Part shown: piece after piece, positions 28,318-35,989 of the stretch | Layout: the number at the start of each line of letters is the position of its first letter | Position numbering within the stretch: the stretch's first letter is position 1 | Assembly (NCBI GenBank): GCA_017450125.1 | Contig: JAFSWZ010000040.1 | Span: forward strand, 62,001 to 126,000 | Direction of reading: 5' to 3' | Source of the DNA: Synergistaceae bacterium | GTDB lineage: Bacteria; Synergistota; Synergistia; Synergistales; Aminobacteriaceae | DNA: 64,000 nucleotides | Position numbers and translations under genes: made by a program | Notes under the pieces: generated by a model | What the model was told of the DNA's origin: nothing | The model's database searches: none | Seen by the model: the letters and a program-made list of their open reading frames with translations, nothing else

Positions 28318-29342
28318 TCCCAAACCCTACCCTTCATCCTGTGGTATGACTCAAAAACTTTGTCCGCAAATCTCGGCGATACTCCCTTCATCAGCTCGTA
28401 CAGTGCATTCTTGCTCCTGCTGATTAACCGCCTGAACAGTTCCGGCCGTGCAAGTTTGGGCGTGGTATCGTTGAACTCCTCGATTATTCTGCATGTTGTC
28501 TCGTAACGGTCAGAAGCCTTCAATGCCCATTCCCTGCACCTGCCTATAGCCTCAAGCCTCGACAAATATACATCACTGTTTATGACTTCATGAATCTTCC
28601 TCAGCGAACCTTCAATGTCATCAACATCAATAATCACAATCCCGTTTTTGTCGGGGATTTGCTGAAGTATTGCAGGGTCTCCGCAATAAATCGGCAGTGC
28701 CCAGCCCGCCCACGCATCGCAGAGCTTCTCCGTCCAGTAATAGCTGTGCCGCGAGTTCTCTATCACAACGTGGTACTTGTACGGCTCAACAGCATCCAGC
28801 TTGTCGTCCACAGGGTTGAACTCTCTCCCGAAACACTCAATCTCTCCCGCAAACTCCCTCTGAAGTTCGCGGAGGAAAGCTAAACGTTTACGGTGATAAG
28901 GTGTCTTGTGCTTGAGGGATGTGATGATTGAGAGTCCGCGTGTCTTTTGCGGGGGCTGGAAGTTCAGCGCACGGGGCAGCGTAGAGAGTTCGCCCCTAAT
29001 TCCTGCCGTCCAGCCTAAGTTAGGGTTGGAGGTTATCACCCTGCCGGAATAGCCGGGAAGCTCGTAGTGGGTTACGACAGTCCCGAACTGTTCAATGTAG
29101 TAACGAATCTTCGAGCAGTCGTGAATCTCCTTCGGCTCTCCGATGAACAGTATTCTTCTCTCTCTGGGAATGTCCGTCCAGAAGCATGAATACGGGGTAT
29201 CATTGACTATGAGCCAGTCAGCGTTACGTTCCAGAGTGAAGAGGTAGTCATTTCCCCTCATGTGCCCGTGTCCGTCCTCGCTGAGCCAGCCGGGAATTTC
29301 AGAATCATTGCCGTAAGGAGCATCAAAAATTGTTGTCGTCAT
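28314..29342 (-). CDS. Glycosyltransferase family 10 (fucosyltransferase-like)
   Basis: 342 residues. The GT10 signature is clear: FGREFNPVDDKLDAVEPYKY, HVVIENSRHSYYWTEKLCDA, WAGWALPIYCGDP, the acceptor/GDP-sugar pocket of alpha-1,3-fucosyltransferases. The N-terminal domain is shorter and more divergent. The C-terminus carries a basic amphipathic tail typical of the bacterial enzymes. It is the middle gene of a three-glycosyltransferase unit for a fucosylated or related surface glycan. ATG 29342 directly follows the GT2 stop. Confidence 0.88.
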   Translation of the reverse strand: MTTTIFDAPYGNDSEIPGWLSEDGHGHMRGNDYLFTLERNADWLIVNDTPYSCFWTDIPRERRILFIGEPKEIHDCSKIRYYIEQFGTVVTHYELPGYSGRVITSNPNLGWTAGIRGELSTLPRALNFQPPQKTRGLSIITSLKHKTPYHRKRLAFLRELQREFAGEIECFGREFNPVDDKLDAVEPYKYHVVIENSRHSYYWTEKLCDAWAGWALPIYCGDPAILQQIPDKNGIVIIDVDDIEGSLRKIHEVINSDVYLSRLEAIGRCREWALKASDRYETTCRIIEEFNDTTPKLARPELFRRLISRSKNALYELMKGVSPRFADKVFESYHRMKGRVWE

Positions 29343-29343
29343 G

Positions 29344-30297
29344 TTATTTTGTCCTCATCCTGTAATACAGCTCAGGGAACTTCAGAATCGCCAGCGATTT
29401 GAAGAACACTTCAGGCTTTCCTGACAATACGCGCAGTTCCAGAGCACAATTGAGCACATTCCTGTTTTCGCGCACGATAGAATCATAACCTGCTTTGCTG
29501 TCCGTCATCGCACATAGATTAGCCCTGCGTATTACTGTCTGCGGCATTAGCACATGTTCAGCGAGATACCTCACTCGTTCGGTGCGTGAATGTTCCAGAA
29601 GATAGGCAGCCGTACGCTCCTGAGCTTCTGTGTTGTGCCTGTAGCTGATGATATTATCACGCGAAGGCTCATGCTCCGTGTACGAGTACAGGCATTGAGG
29701 CGTGAAAGCAGCTTTTTGCGCGCAACAGAAAGCCTTTGCCTGAAACTCGACATCCTCGCCAGAAGTGCATCCGTCGTGAAAACGCAGGGAATATCTCCTG
29801 AGGAAGTCGGCTTCATAGAGGCAGCACCACAGCGGCGGTGTATGCTCCGGCAGGAAGTTTTCGCCGCCGGAAATTCCATCGCGCCTGCAGCACCTTGCGT
29901 GAACGTCAGGCCGTCCGTCCGTGAAGTGCCGCTTGTATCCGCAGAAAGCTACATCGCTCTGAGTACCTGTTATGAGCCTGTGAAGTACAGCAAGCATTTC
30001 GGGGTGTGCTGTGTCGTCGGAGTCCATGAACCAGATGTAACTCCCGCGTGAAGCATCAAGCCCTTTGTTGCGCGAGGCGGACACTCCGAGATTTTTGGGA
30101 TTGGTGAGAATCCTGAAGGGACGACCCGAATTTTCCAGTATTTCCCACGCAGCAATACCCGTGCCGTCATTCGAGGCATCATCTACGAGTATGATTTCTG
30201 TCTCACTGCAAGACTGCCTGATGACGCTCAAAAGTGAGTCCCGTATCCGGCCGGACGAATTGAACGCGGGTATTATTACGCTGATTAACGGCGGCAA
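29344..30297 (-). CDS. Glycosyltransferase family 2
   Basis: About 317 residues. I place the start at TTG 30297 (AAGGAG eleven bases upstream); a GTG at 30309 overlaps the RBS and would add four residues. The GT-A fold is plain: LISVIIPAFNSSGRIRDSLL, IILVDDASNDGTGIAA, LGVSASRNKGLDAS, and the DxD-like WFMDSDDTAHPEMLAVL. It is an inverting transferase for a surface glycan. It is the first gene of the glycosyltransferase run, preceded by a leader with a strong promoter and a terminator. Confidence 0.87.
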   Translation of the reverse strand: MPPLISVIIPAFNSSGRIRDSLLSVIRQSCSETEIILVDDASNDGTGIAAWEILENSGRPFRILTNPKNLGVSASRNKGLDASRGSYIWFMDSDDTAHPEMLAVLHRLITGTQSDVAFCGYKRHFTDGRPDVHARCCRRDGISGGENFLPEHTPPLWCCLYEADFLRRYSLRFHDGCTSGEDVEFQAKAFCCAQKAAFTPQCLYSYTEHEPSRDNIISYRHNTEAQERTAAYLLEHSRTERVRYLAEHVLMPQTVIRRANLCAMTDSKAGYDSIVRENRNVLNCALELRVLSGKPEVFFKSLAILKFPELYYRMRTK

Positions 30298-30337
30298 TCG
30301 CTGAATCACTCCTTGTGTTTCTGCAGATTATAGCGCA

Positions 30338-30492
30338 CAAAAAAACGTGGCCTTACTCCAAATCGCTGGAAGCCCGGCCAAGTTTTTGAGGGGGGTAAAA
30401 CTATCAAACGATCGAACAAGAACGAGAAAAATGACAATCGAGAGTCATCTTCATAGCCTTCTGTGGATTGCTTTGTTCATTTGTTCGTTATG
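30338..30492 (-). ncRNA. Candidate small RNA or attenuated leader before the glycosyltransferases
   Basis: A consensus promoter on the minus strand should start RNA near 30492. The transcript has ATGAC/GTCAT hairpin arms and two tiny ORFs (MNKAIHRRL and MKMTLDCHFSRSCSIV) that overlap as ATGA. It ends at ACTTGGCC...GGCCACGT (30383-30345) with an inner TCCA/TGGA stem, followed by seven T, about 45 bases before the GT2 start. It is either a 150-base small RNA or a leader whose terminator controls the operon. A second TATAAT at 30330-30325 could start the operon independently. Confidence 0.5.
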
Positions 30493-30498
30493 CCAAAC

Positions 30499-30526
30499 AT
30501 TATAACGGGAAAAATTCAGGTGTCAA
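30499..30526 (-). promoter_or_regulatory. Consensus sigma70 promoter for the leader RNA
   Basis: On the minus strand TTGACA (30526-30521), 16-base spacer, TATAAT (30504-30499): all twelve consensus bases match. Confidence 0.8.
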
Positions 30527-30585
30527 TATACGGGATTAATTTTCTCGGGTATTCAGTAAGTATAACAATGCGGAGCACCGAAAAA

Positions 30586-30660
30586 ATGCTAGAATATCTC
30601 ACTATCCACAGCAGATAATCTTGATTTCCCCTCCCTGCCGAAAAGTGAGGGGAATTAATT
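30586..30660 (+). promoter_or_regulatory. Promoter and leader hairpin of the antiporter gene
   Basis: An extended -10 (TGC TAGAAT) lies near 30587-30596. Downstream, TTCCCCTC (30626-30633) pairs perfectly with GAGGGGAA (30647-30654), followed by TTAATTTATTTG, a terminator-like hairpin inside the leader before the TTG start at 30700. It may attenuate expression. The rest of the 400-bp gap holds the leader RNA of the opposite strand. Confidence 0.4.
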
Positions 30661-30699
30661 TATTTGTGGCGTGTGCAAACGAGAAAGGAGAGAATAATT

Positions 30700-32133
30700 T
30701 TGTTTGCTCAGGTTATGAATTATCTTCACGGAGGTTCGCCCGCAAGCGTGGGGATAATCACAGTGGCAATAATGCTGCTGTTCGGTTTCGCGCTCACCAG
30801 AATCACCAAGCTCCTGAAGCTGCCGAACGTTACCGCCTACATAGTTACGGGAATACTCATCGGCCCTTACTGTCTGAACCTCGTGCCGTCAATCGTCGTC
30901 GAGTACACTACCTTTCTGCCCAACGTCGCGCTGGCGTTCATCGCGTTCAGTACGGGACAGTTCTTCCGTGTAAGCGCGCTTCGGGGCAACGGCGCAAAAG
31001 TTCTCGTGATTACCGTTCTGGAGGCTCTGGCGGCTTCGGCGTTCGTGTTCATCGCGGCGTTTTTCGTGCTCAGGCTGGATCTGGCGTTCTCGGTCGTTCT
31101 TGCGGCTCTCGCGTCGGCAACTGCACCAGCCTCAACAATGATGACAATCCGTCAGACAGGCGCACACGGAGACTTCGTGAACACCCTGCTTCAGGTCGTG
31201 GCACTTGATGACGTTGTGGGGCTTCTCGCGTACAGCATCGCCATATCAATTGCTCTCGCGTCTACAGCGTCAGGTGCGGACTTCGAGTTCAGAAACATAG
31301 TGCTTCCCCTGCTCATCAACTTGGCCAGCATAATCATCGGTGCACTGCTCGGAGTCCTCCTGAAGATGATGCTTTTCCCGAAGCGTTCAACGGATAACAG
31401 GCTGATAATCTCTGTTGCGGTTCTGTTCGGGTTCTGCGGAGTGTGCGAGATTCTCGGAGTGTCGCCGCTTCTGGGCTGTATGTTCATGTCGACGGTCTAC
31501 ATCAACATCACTGACGATGACAAGCTCTTCAAGCAGATTAACACCTTCAGCCCTCCGTTCCTGCTTCTGTTCTTCGTGAGGTCGGGAGTCAGCTTCGACC
31601 TTGCTGCTCTCACAGGCGGAGGAAGCGCAGGAGGTACGTCTCTCCTGATGCTCGGAGTTGTGTACTTTCTTGTGAGAATCGCGGGAAAATATGCCGGAGC
31701 TTTCTGGGGCTGCCTGATGACCGGCAAGGATAAGCTCGTGCGCAACTATCTCGGTCTAGCGTTAATCCCGCAGGCAGGAGTCGCAATAGGCCTCGCGGAA
31801 CTCGGAGCACGGACATTGGGCGGAGACATGGGCAGTGCGTTGCGGACGGTTATTCTGGCCTCGAGCGTCCTCTACGAGCTCATAGGCCCGGGCTGTGCGA
31901 AACTCTCGCTGTCGTTGTCGCACTCTTACGACGCAGACGCAGAACCTGAGCGCGTTATTTCACCGCAGGAAGAGGACAGGCACATAGTGAACCTGCTCAT
32001 AGAGAGGATACGCGAGATTCAGAGCGAACTTCCCGAACACCCGCAGGCCGTACCTGTTCAGGCGAACAACAACGTTCAGGGTGCGCACACAATCGCGAGG
32101 CATCTGCACTCCAACAACACGAATTATCATTGA
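30700..32133 (+). CDS. Cation/proton antiporter (CPA2/KefB-like membrane domain)
   Basis: 477 residues from TTG 30700, placed seven bases after AAAGGAGAG; the upstream in-frame ATG lies before the RBS. About 12 transmembrane helices, with KLLKLPNVTAYIVTGILIGP at the N-terminal side typical of monovalent cation:proton antiporters, and a cytoplasmic tail of about 70 residues (SHSYDADAEPERVISPQEED onward) without a TrkA-N domain. It exchanges Na+ or K+ for H+. It fits an organism that uses a sodium-pumping decarboxylase, whose beta-subunit gene is next. Confidence 0.88.
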   Translation: MFAQVMNYLHGGSPASVGIITVAIMLLFGFALTRITKLLKLPNVTAYIVTGILIGPYCLNLVPSIVVEYTTFLPNVALAFIAFSTGQFFRVSALRGNGAKVLVITVLEALAASAFVFIAAFFVLRLDLAFSVVLAALASATAPASTMMTIRQTGAHGDFVNTLLQVVALDDVVGLLAYSIAISIALASTASGADFEFRNIVLPLLINLASIIIGALLGVLLKMMLFPKRSTDNRLIISVAVLFGFCGVCEILGVSPLLGCMFMSTVYINITDDDKLFKQINTFSPPFLLLFFVRSGVSFDLAALTGGGSAGGTSLLMLGVVYFLVRIAGKYAGAFWGCLMTGKDKLVRNYLGLALIPQAGVAIGLAELGARTLGGDMGSALRTVILASSVLYELIGPGCAKLSLSLSHSYDADAEPERVISPQEEDRHIVNLLIERIREIQSELPEHPQAVPVQANNNVQGAHTIARHLHSNNTNYH

Positions 32134-32158
32134 TGACCATGCTCATAAAAACATAAAG

Positions 32159-32187
32159 CATCCCTCCGAAACTTGGGGGGATGTTTT
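32159..32187 (+). terminator. Intrinsic terminator after the antiporter gene
   Basis: CATCCCTCC pairs with GGGGGGATG, followed by TTTT. Confidence 0.75.
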
Positions 32188-32190
32188 CAT

Positions 32191-32220
32191 TTGCCAAAGT
32201 ATCAAGCGTTGTGATATAAA
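32191..32220 (+). promoter_or_regulatory. Promoter of the decarboxylase beta subunit
   Basis: TTGCCA (32191-32196), 18-base spacer, TATAAA (32215-32220), about 46 bases before the ATG. Confidence 0.6.
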
Positions 32221-32266
32221 TTACTCACTCACAAAAACTTTTCACGAAAGGATTTGAGTCCATAAC

Positions 32267-33439
32267 ATGGAAATGTATCTTGCTGCACTGAAAGACTTAA
32301 TTCTTCAGTCGGGATTCTTCGGGCTCACGACGGGCAACATCATCATGATTATTGTCTCGTTCGTCCTGCTGTATCTCGCAATCGGCAAAGGCTTTGAACC
32401 CCTCCTGCTCGTGCCGATAGCTTTCGGCTGTCTGCTCGTCAACCTGCCCCTCTCCGGCATCTGGGACGAGTACAACGCCACAACGCACACGATAGGCTTC
32501 CTGCGCTCGCTGTACTACGGAGCAGAGTTCGAGATTTACCCGATACTTATCTTCTTGGGCATCGGAGCAATGACGGACTTCGCACCCCTCATCGCCAACC
32601 CCATTACGTTCCTTCTGGGAGCGGCGGCACAGTTCGGCGTGTTCGTGGCATTCATCGGTGCAAACTATCTCGGCACTCTGACGGGCGGCCTCGTGTCGTT
32701 CAACATCAAGGAAGCGGCATCAATCGCAATCATCGGAGGAGCTGACGGCCCGACGAGCATTTATTTGACCGTTATGCTCGGACAGACGCAGATTCTCGGT
32801 GCTGTTGCGGTCGCGGCGTATTCCTACATGTCGTTAGTGCCGATGATTCAGCCCCCCGTTATCTACCTCATGACCAGCAAGAAGGACAGAGGCATCGTAA
32901 TGGGACAGCTCCGCCCCGTCAGCAAGAGGGAGAAGATTCTCTTCCCCATCATCTGCACGGTGGTTTCAGGGTTGATTCTGCCTGCGTGCGTTCCGCTTGT
33001 AGGTACGCTGATGTTCGGAAACCTTCTGCGTGAATGCGGAGTTACCGAGCGTCTCAGCAACACGGCACAGAACGAGCTGATGAACATCGTAACGATATTC
33101 CTTGCGCTGTCGGTAGGTTCAACGATGGCGGCAGAGAGATTCCTTACGCTGGGAACGCTGGCAATTATCGCGCTGGGACTTGTAGCGTTCGCGTTCTCGA
33201 CGTTCGGCGGTCTTGTGTTCGGACAGATAATGAAGGTGCTCTCGGGCGGAAAGATCAACCCGATGATCGGCGCGGCGGGAGTCAGTGCTGTGCCTATGGC
33301 GGCGCGCGTTGTTCAGAGGTGCGTACAGCATGAGTACCCGGGACACTTCCTGCTGATGCACGCGATGGGCCCGAACGTTGCGGGAGTTATCGGAACGGCA
33401 GTTGCGGCTGGAGTTATGCTGACGCTGTTATCACGTTAA
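32267..33439 (+). CDS. Sodium-translocating decarboxylase beta subunit (MmdB/OadB/GcdB)
   Basis: 390 residues, about 9-11 transmembrane helices. Family hallmarks are LIFLGIGAMTDFAPLIANP, the region IGGADGPTSIYLT with the functional Asp in GADGPT, and NPMIGAAGVSAVPMAARVVQ near the C-terminus. The subunit couples decarboxylation of carboxybiotin to export of Na+. It stands alone between its own promoter and terminator, whereas the alpha, delta/gamma and biotin-carrier genes lie 18 kb away at 51929-54327. It is the probable missing channel subunit of that complex. Confidence 0.93.
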   Translation: MEMYLAALKDLILQSGFFGLTTGNIIMIIVSFVLLYLAIGKGFEPLLLVPIAFGCLLVNLPLSGIWDEYNATTHTIGFLRSLYYGAEFEIYPILIFLGIGAMTDFAPLIANPITFLLGAAAQFGVFVAFIGANYLGTLTGGLVSFNIKEAASIAIIGGADGPTSIYLTVMLGQTQILGAVAVAAYSYMSLVPMIQPPVIYLMTSKKDRGIVMGQLRPVSKREKILFPIICTVVSGLILPACVPLVGTLMFGNLLRECGVTERLSNTAQNELMNIVTIFLALSVGSTMAAERFLTLGTLAIIALGLVAFAFSTFGGLVFGQIMKVLSGGKINPMIGAAGVSAVPMAARVVQRCVQHEYPGHFLLMHAMGPNVAGVIGTAVAAGVMLTLLSR

Positions 33440-33453
33440 GAGAAGGTTACGCT

Positions 33454-33484
33454 TGCCCGGTGTAACAGCCGGGTAATTTTTTTA
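33454..33484 (+). terminator. Intrinsic terminator after the beta-subunit gene
   Basis: TTGCCCGG and CCGGGTAA form a stem with a short loop, followed by seven T. Confidence 0.8.
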
Positions 33485-33508
33485 CCCTCACGAAAGGAGA
33501 CCGCAATC

Positions 33509-35989
33509 TTGGCCACAAAGAAGAGCGGAAAGAAGCACGAAATGACAGCAACCATTCACGCAGAGACGCGCATAAACAACCCCGAAGCCGGGCACGGACA
33601 GCTTGAGCCCCCCGCAGACCCTACGCACACATACGCTTTTGACCCGCACGAATCCCCCGCGCTCGACTGGGCAGGAAAGACTGAGGGAGAAAGCTTCACC
33701 GTTCCGACGTCGTCAATCCACGTTCACGAGACAGTGAGGCCGCACAGAATAATTTTCCCAGTCCAGAAGGAGGAGACCAGAACGCCCGAACGCCAGCAGT
33801 ATCTTTTCCCCGAAGCGTCTTACGCTGACAGGGCAAAGAGCACGCTTGCGGCCGTTGAGACCTACCAGCACGCCAAGAACTGGATGAACAGGATGATAGC
33901 CGGAGACTCGCTGATAATCATGAACTCGCTGCTTCAGAAGGAGAGCATGGCAGGGACTGTGCAGACGTGCTACATTGACCCGCCTTACGGGATAAGGTAC
34001 GGGAGCAACTTTCAGCCGTTCGTGGGGAAGAAGGATGTTAAGGACAGGAGCGACGATGACCTGAGCACTGAGCCGGAGATGATTCGGGCATTCCGCGACA
34101 CGTGGGAGCTGGGGATTCACTCGTATTTGACGTATCTGCGAAACCGGCTGTTATTGGTGAGGGAGCTGCTGTGCGATTCTGGGAGCGTGTTTGTGCAGAT
34201 AAGTGATGAGAATGTTCACCATGTGCGGGAGCTGTGCGATGAGGTCTTTTCCCCCGAGAATTTCGTAACGATGATTAAGTTCACGAAGTCAGGGAAGAAT
34301 CCTTCGAACCTCATGGGTAGCACTACAGATTATCTCGTGTGGTACGCGAAGGACAAGGAGCATGTGAAGTATCGCCAGCTATATGTGGAGAGGAAGCCAG
34401 GTACGCCATCGTTTGACGTGTACAGGTACATTGAGCTGGAGGACGGAACTGTGAGGAAATTAACACCAGAGGAGATGAACGACAAAACATTTCTATCAAG
34501 GTGCCGAAATTTTCAGTATGATACATTACTGTCGGCTGGCGCAACTAGTAATTCTACTGAACTTTTGGAGTTCGAGGGCAAGAAGTATTCTCCACCCGCA
34601 AATAATCACTGGAAGACAACGATTGAAGGCATGAAGAGACTCATAGCGGCAGGACGCATCAGTGCTTCAGGAAAGACCTTGCGCTACAAAAGATACATGA
34701 GCGATTCGCCAATGATGCAACTCGACGACATGTGGAATGACACAGGCGGGACTCCCGACATGCTCTACGTAGTCCAGACCTCCACGAAGGTAATTCAACG
34801 CTGTATCTTGATGACCTCCGACCCCGGAGACCTCGTCCTCGACATCACCTGCGGCTCCGGCACAACCGCATTCGTCGCAGAGCAGTGGGGCAGACGCTGG
34901 ATAACCGCAGACACCTCACGCGTAGCAATCGCCATCGCACGGCAGAGACTCCTCACCGCCACCTTCCCCTACTACAAGCTGGCCGACCTTCAGGCCGGAG
35001 TCTCCGCAGGGTTCGTGTATGAGACAGTCCCGCACATCACGCTGAAATCCATCGCCAACAATGAGCCCCCCGCACAGGAAATCCTCTACGACAAACCCGA
35101 GACCGACTCAGGCTTCATCCGCCTCACAGGGCCTTTCACCGTCGAGGCTCTCCCTGCTCCCGTAGTGTTTTCCCCCGACGAGGCCGCAGAGTCCGGCACA
35201 GCAGGAGAGGGCGCGAAACTATCGGACTGGCGCGAACAGCTCAAGGCTACGGGAATCGTCAGCAGGGGCGGCGAACGCATAAGGTTTTCACGCGTCGAGG
35301 CCAAGACCGGCACACGGTGGCTCAACGCTGAGGCAGAGACGGAGGACGGACGGAGCGCGTATGTGTGTTTCGCGGACGAGTCAAGCCTCATGGACTCGCG
35401 CAGGGTCTTCAACGCAGTGCAGGAAGCATTGCTCGTGAAGCCCGACATGCTGATTTTTGCGGCGTTCCAGTTCGACCCGGAGGCATCGCAGCTCATCGAG
35501 GACTTGGCCGGGGTTCACAGCCTCACGATTCTTCAGGCGTTAATGAACACGGACTTGATGACTGAGGATCTGCGCAAGAAGCTCAAGACGGACCAGTCTT
35601 TCTGGCTCGTTGGTCAGCCGGATGTTGAGCTGCTGAATGCTGAGGGCGGAATGTACCGCGTGAGGGTGCTGGGGTTCGACTATTACGATGTCAAGGCGGG
35701 AAAGGTAGACTCCGGCAACGCTGACAAGATTGCGATGTGGATGCTTGACCCTGATTATGACGGCGGGACTCTGAATCCCTCGCAGGTGTTCTTCCCGATG
35801 GAGGGCAGAAGCGGAGGATGGGCAAAGCTCGCAAGGACTCTCAATGCTGAGATTGACGCTGAACTTATCGAGGCGTATTCGGGCACGGAGTCTTTACCCT
35901 TCAAGGCCGGAGAGAAAATCGCGGTGAAGGTCATCGACGACAGAGGGATTGAGAGCATGAAGGTGCTTCGCCGTGAGGAGGCCGAATGA
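33509..35989 (+). CDS. Type III-like DNA methyltransferase (Mod)
   Basis: 826 residues from TTG 33509 (AAAGGAG ten bases upstream). Motif IV DPPY (157-160) precedes the SAM-binding motif LDITCGSGTT (about 444-453), the beta-class order of N6-adenine/N4-cytosine methyltransferases. The target-recognition region between them (about 310-380) is AT-richer than its surroundings, notably 34455-34620. The protein is longer than typical Mod (about 650), with a 120-residue N-terminal extension and a C-terminal extension of more than 300. Its stop overlaps the start of the helicase-nuclease gene (ATGATG), so the two form one unit. Confidence 0.9.
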   Translation: MATKKSGKKHEMTATIHAETRINNPEAGHGQLEPPADPTHTYAFDPHESPALDWAGKTEGESFTVPTSSIHVHETVRPHRIIFPVQKEETRTPERQQYLFPEASYADRAKSTLAAVETYQHAKNWMNRMIAGDSLIIMNSLLQKESMAGTVQTCYIDPPYGIRYGSNFQPFVGKKDVKDRSDDDLSTEPEMIRAFRDTWELGIHSYLTYLRNRLLLVRELLCDSGSVFVQISDENVHHVRELCDEVFSPENFVTMIKFTKSGKNPSNLMGSTTDYLVWYAKDKEHVKYRQLYVERKPGTPSFDVYRYIELEDGTVRKLTPEEMNDKTFLSRCRNFQYDTLLSAGATSNSTELLEFEGKKYSPPANNHWKTTIEGMKRLIAAGRISASGKTLRYKRYMSDSPMMQLDDMWNDTGGTPDMLYVVQTSTKVIQRCILMTSDPGDLVLDITCGSGTTAFVAEQWGRRWITADTSRVAIAIARQRLLTATFPYYKLADLQAGVSAGFVYETVPHITLKSIANNEPPAQEILYDKPETDSGFIRLTGPFTVEALPAPVVFSPDEAAESGTAGEGAKLSDWREQLKATGIVSRGGERIRFSRVEAKTGTRWLNAEAETEDGRSAYVCFADESSLMDSRRVFNAVQEALLVKPDMLIFAAFQFDPEASQLIEDLAGVHSLTILQALMNTDLMTEDLRKKLKTDQSFWLVGQPDVELLNAEGGMYRVRVLGFDYYDVKAGKVDSGNADKIAMWMLDPDYDGGTLNPSQVFFPMEGRSGGWAKLARTLNAEIDAELIEAYSGTESLPFKAGEKIAVKVIDDRGIESMKVLRREEAE

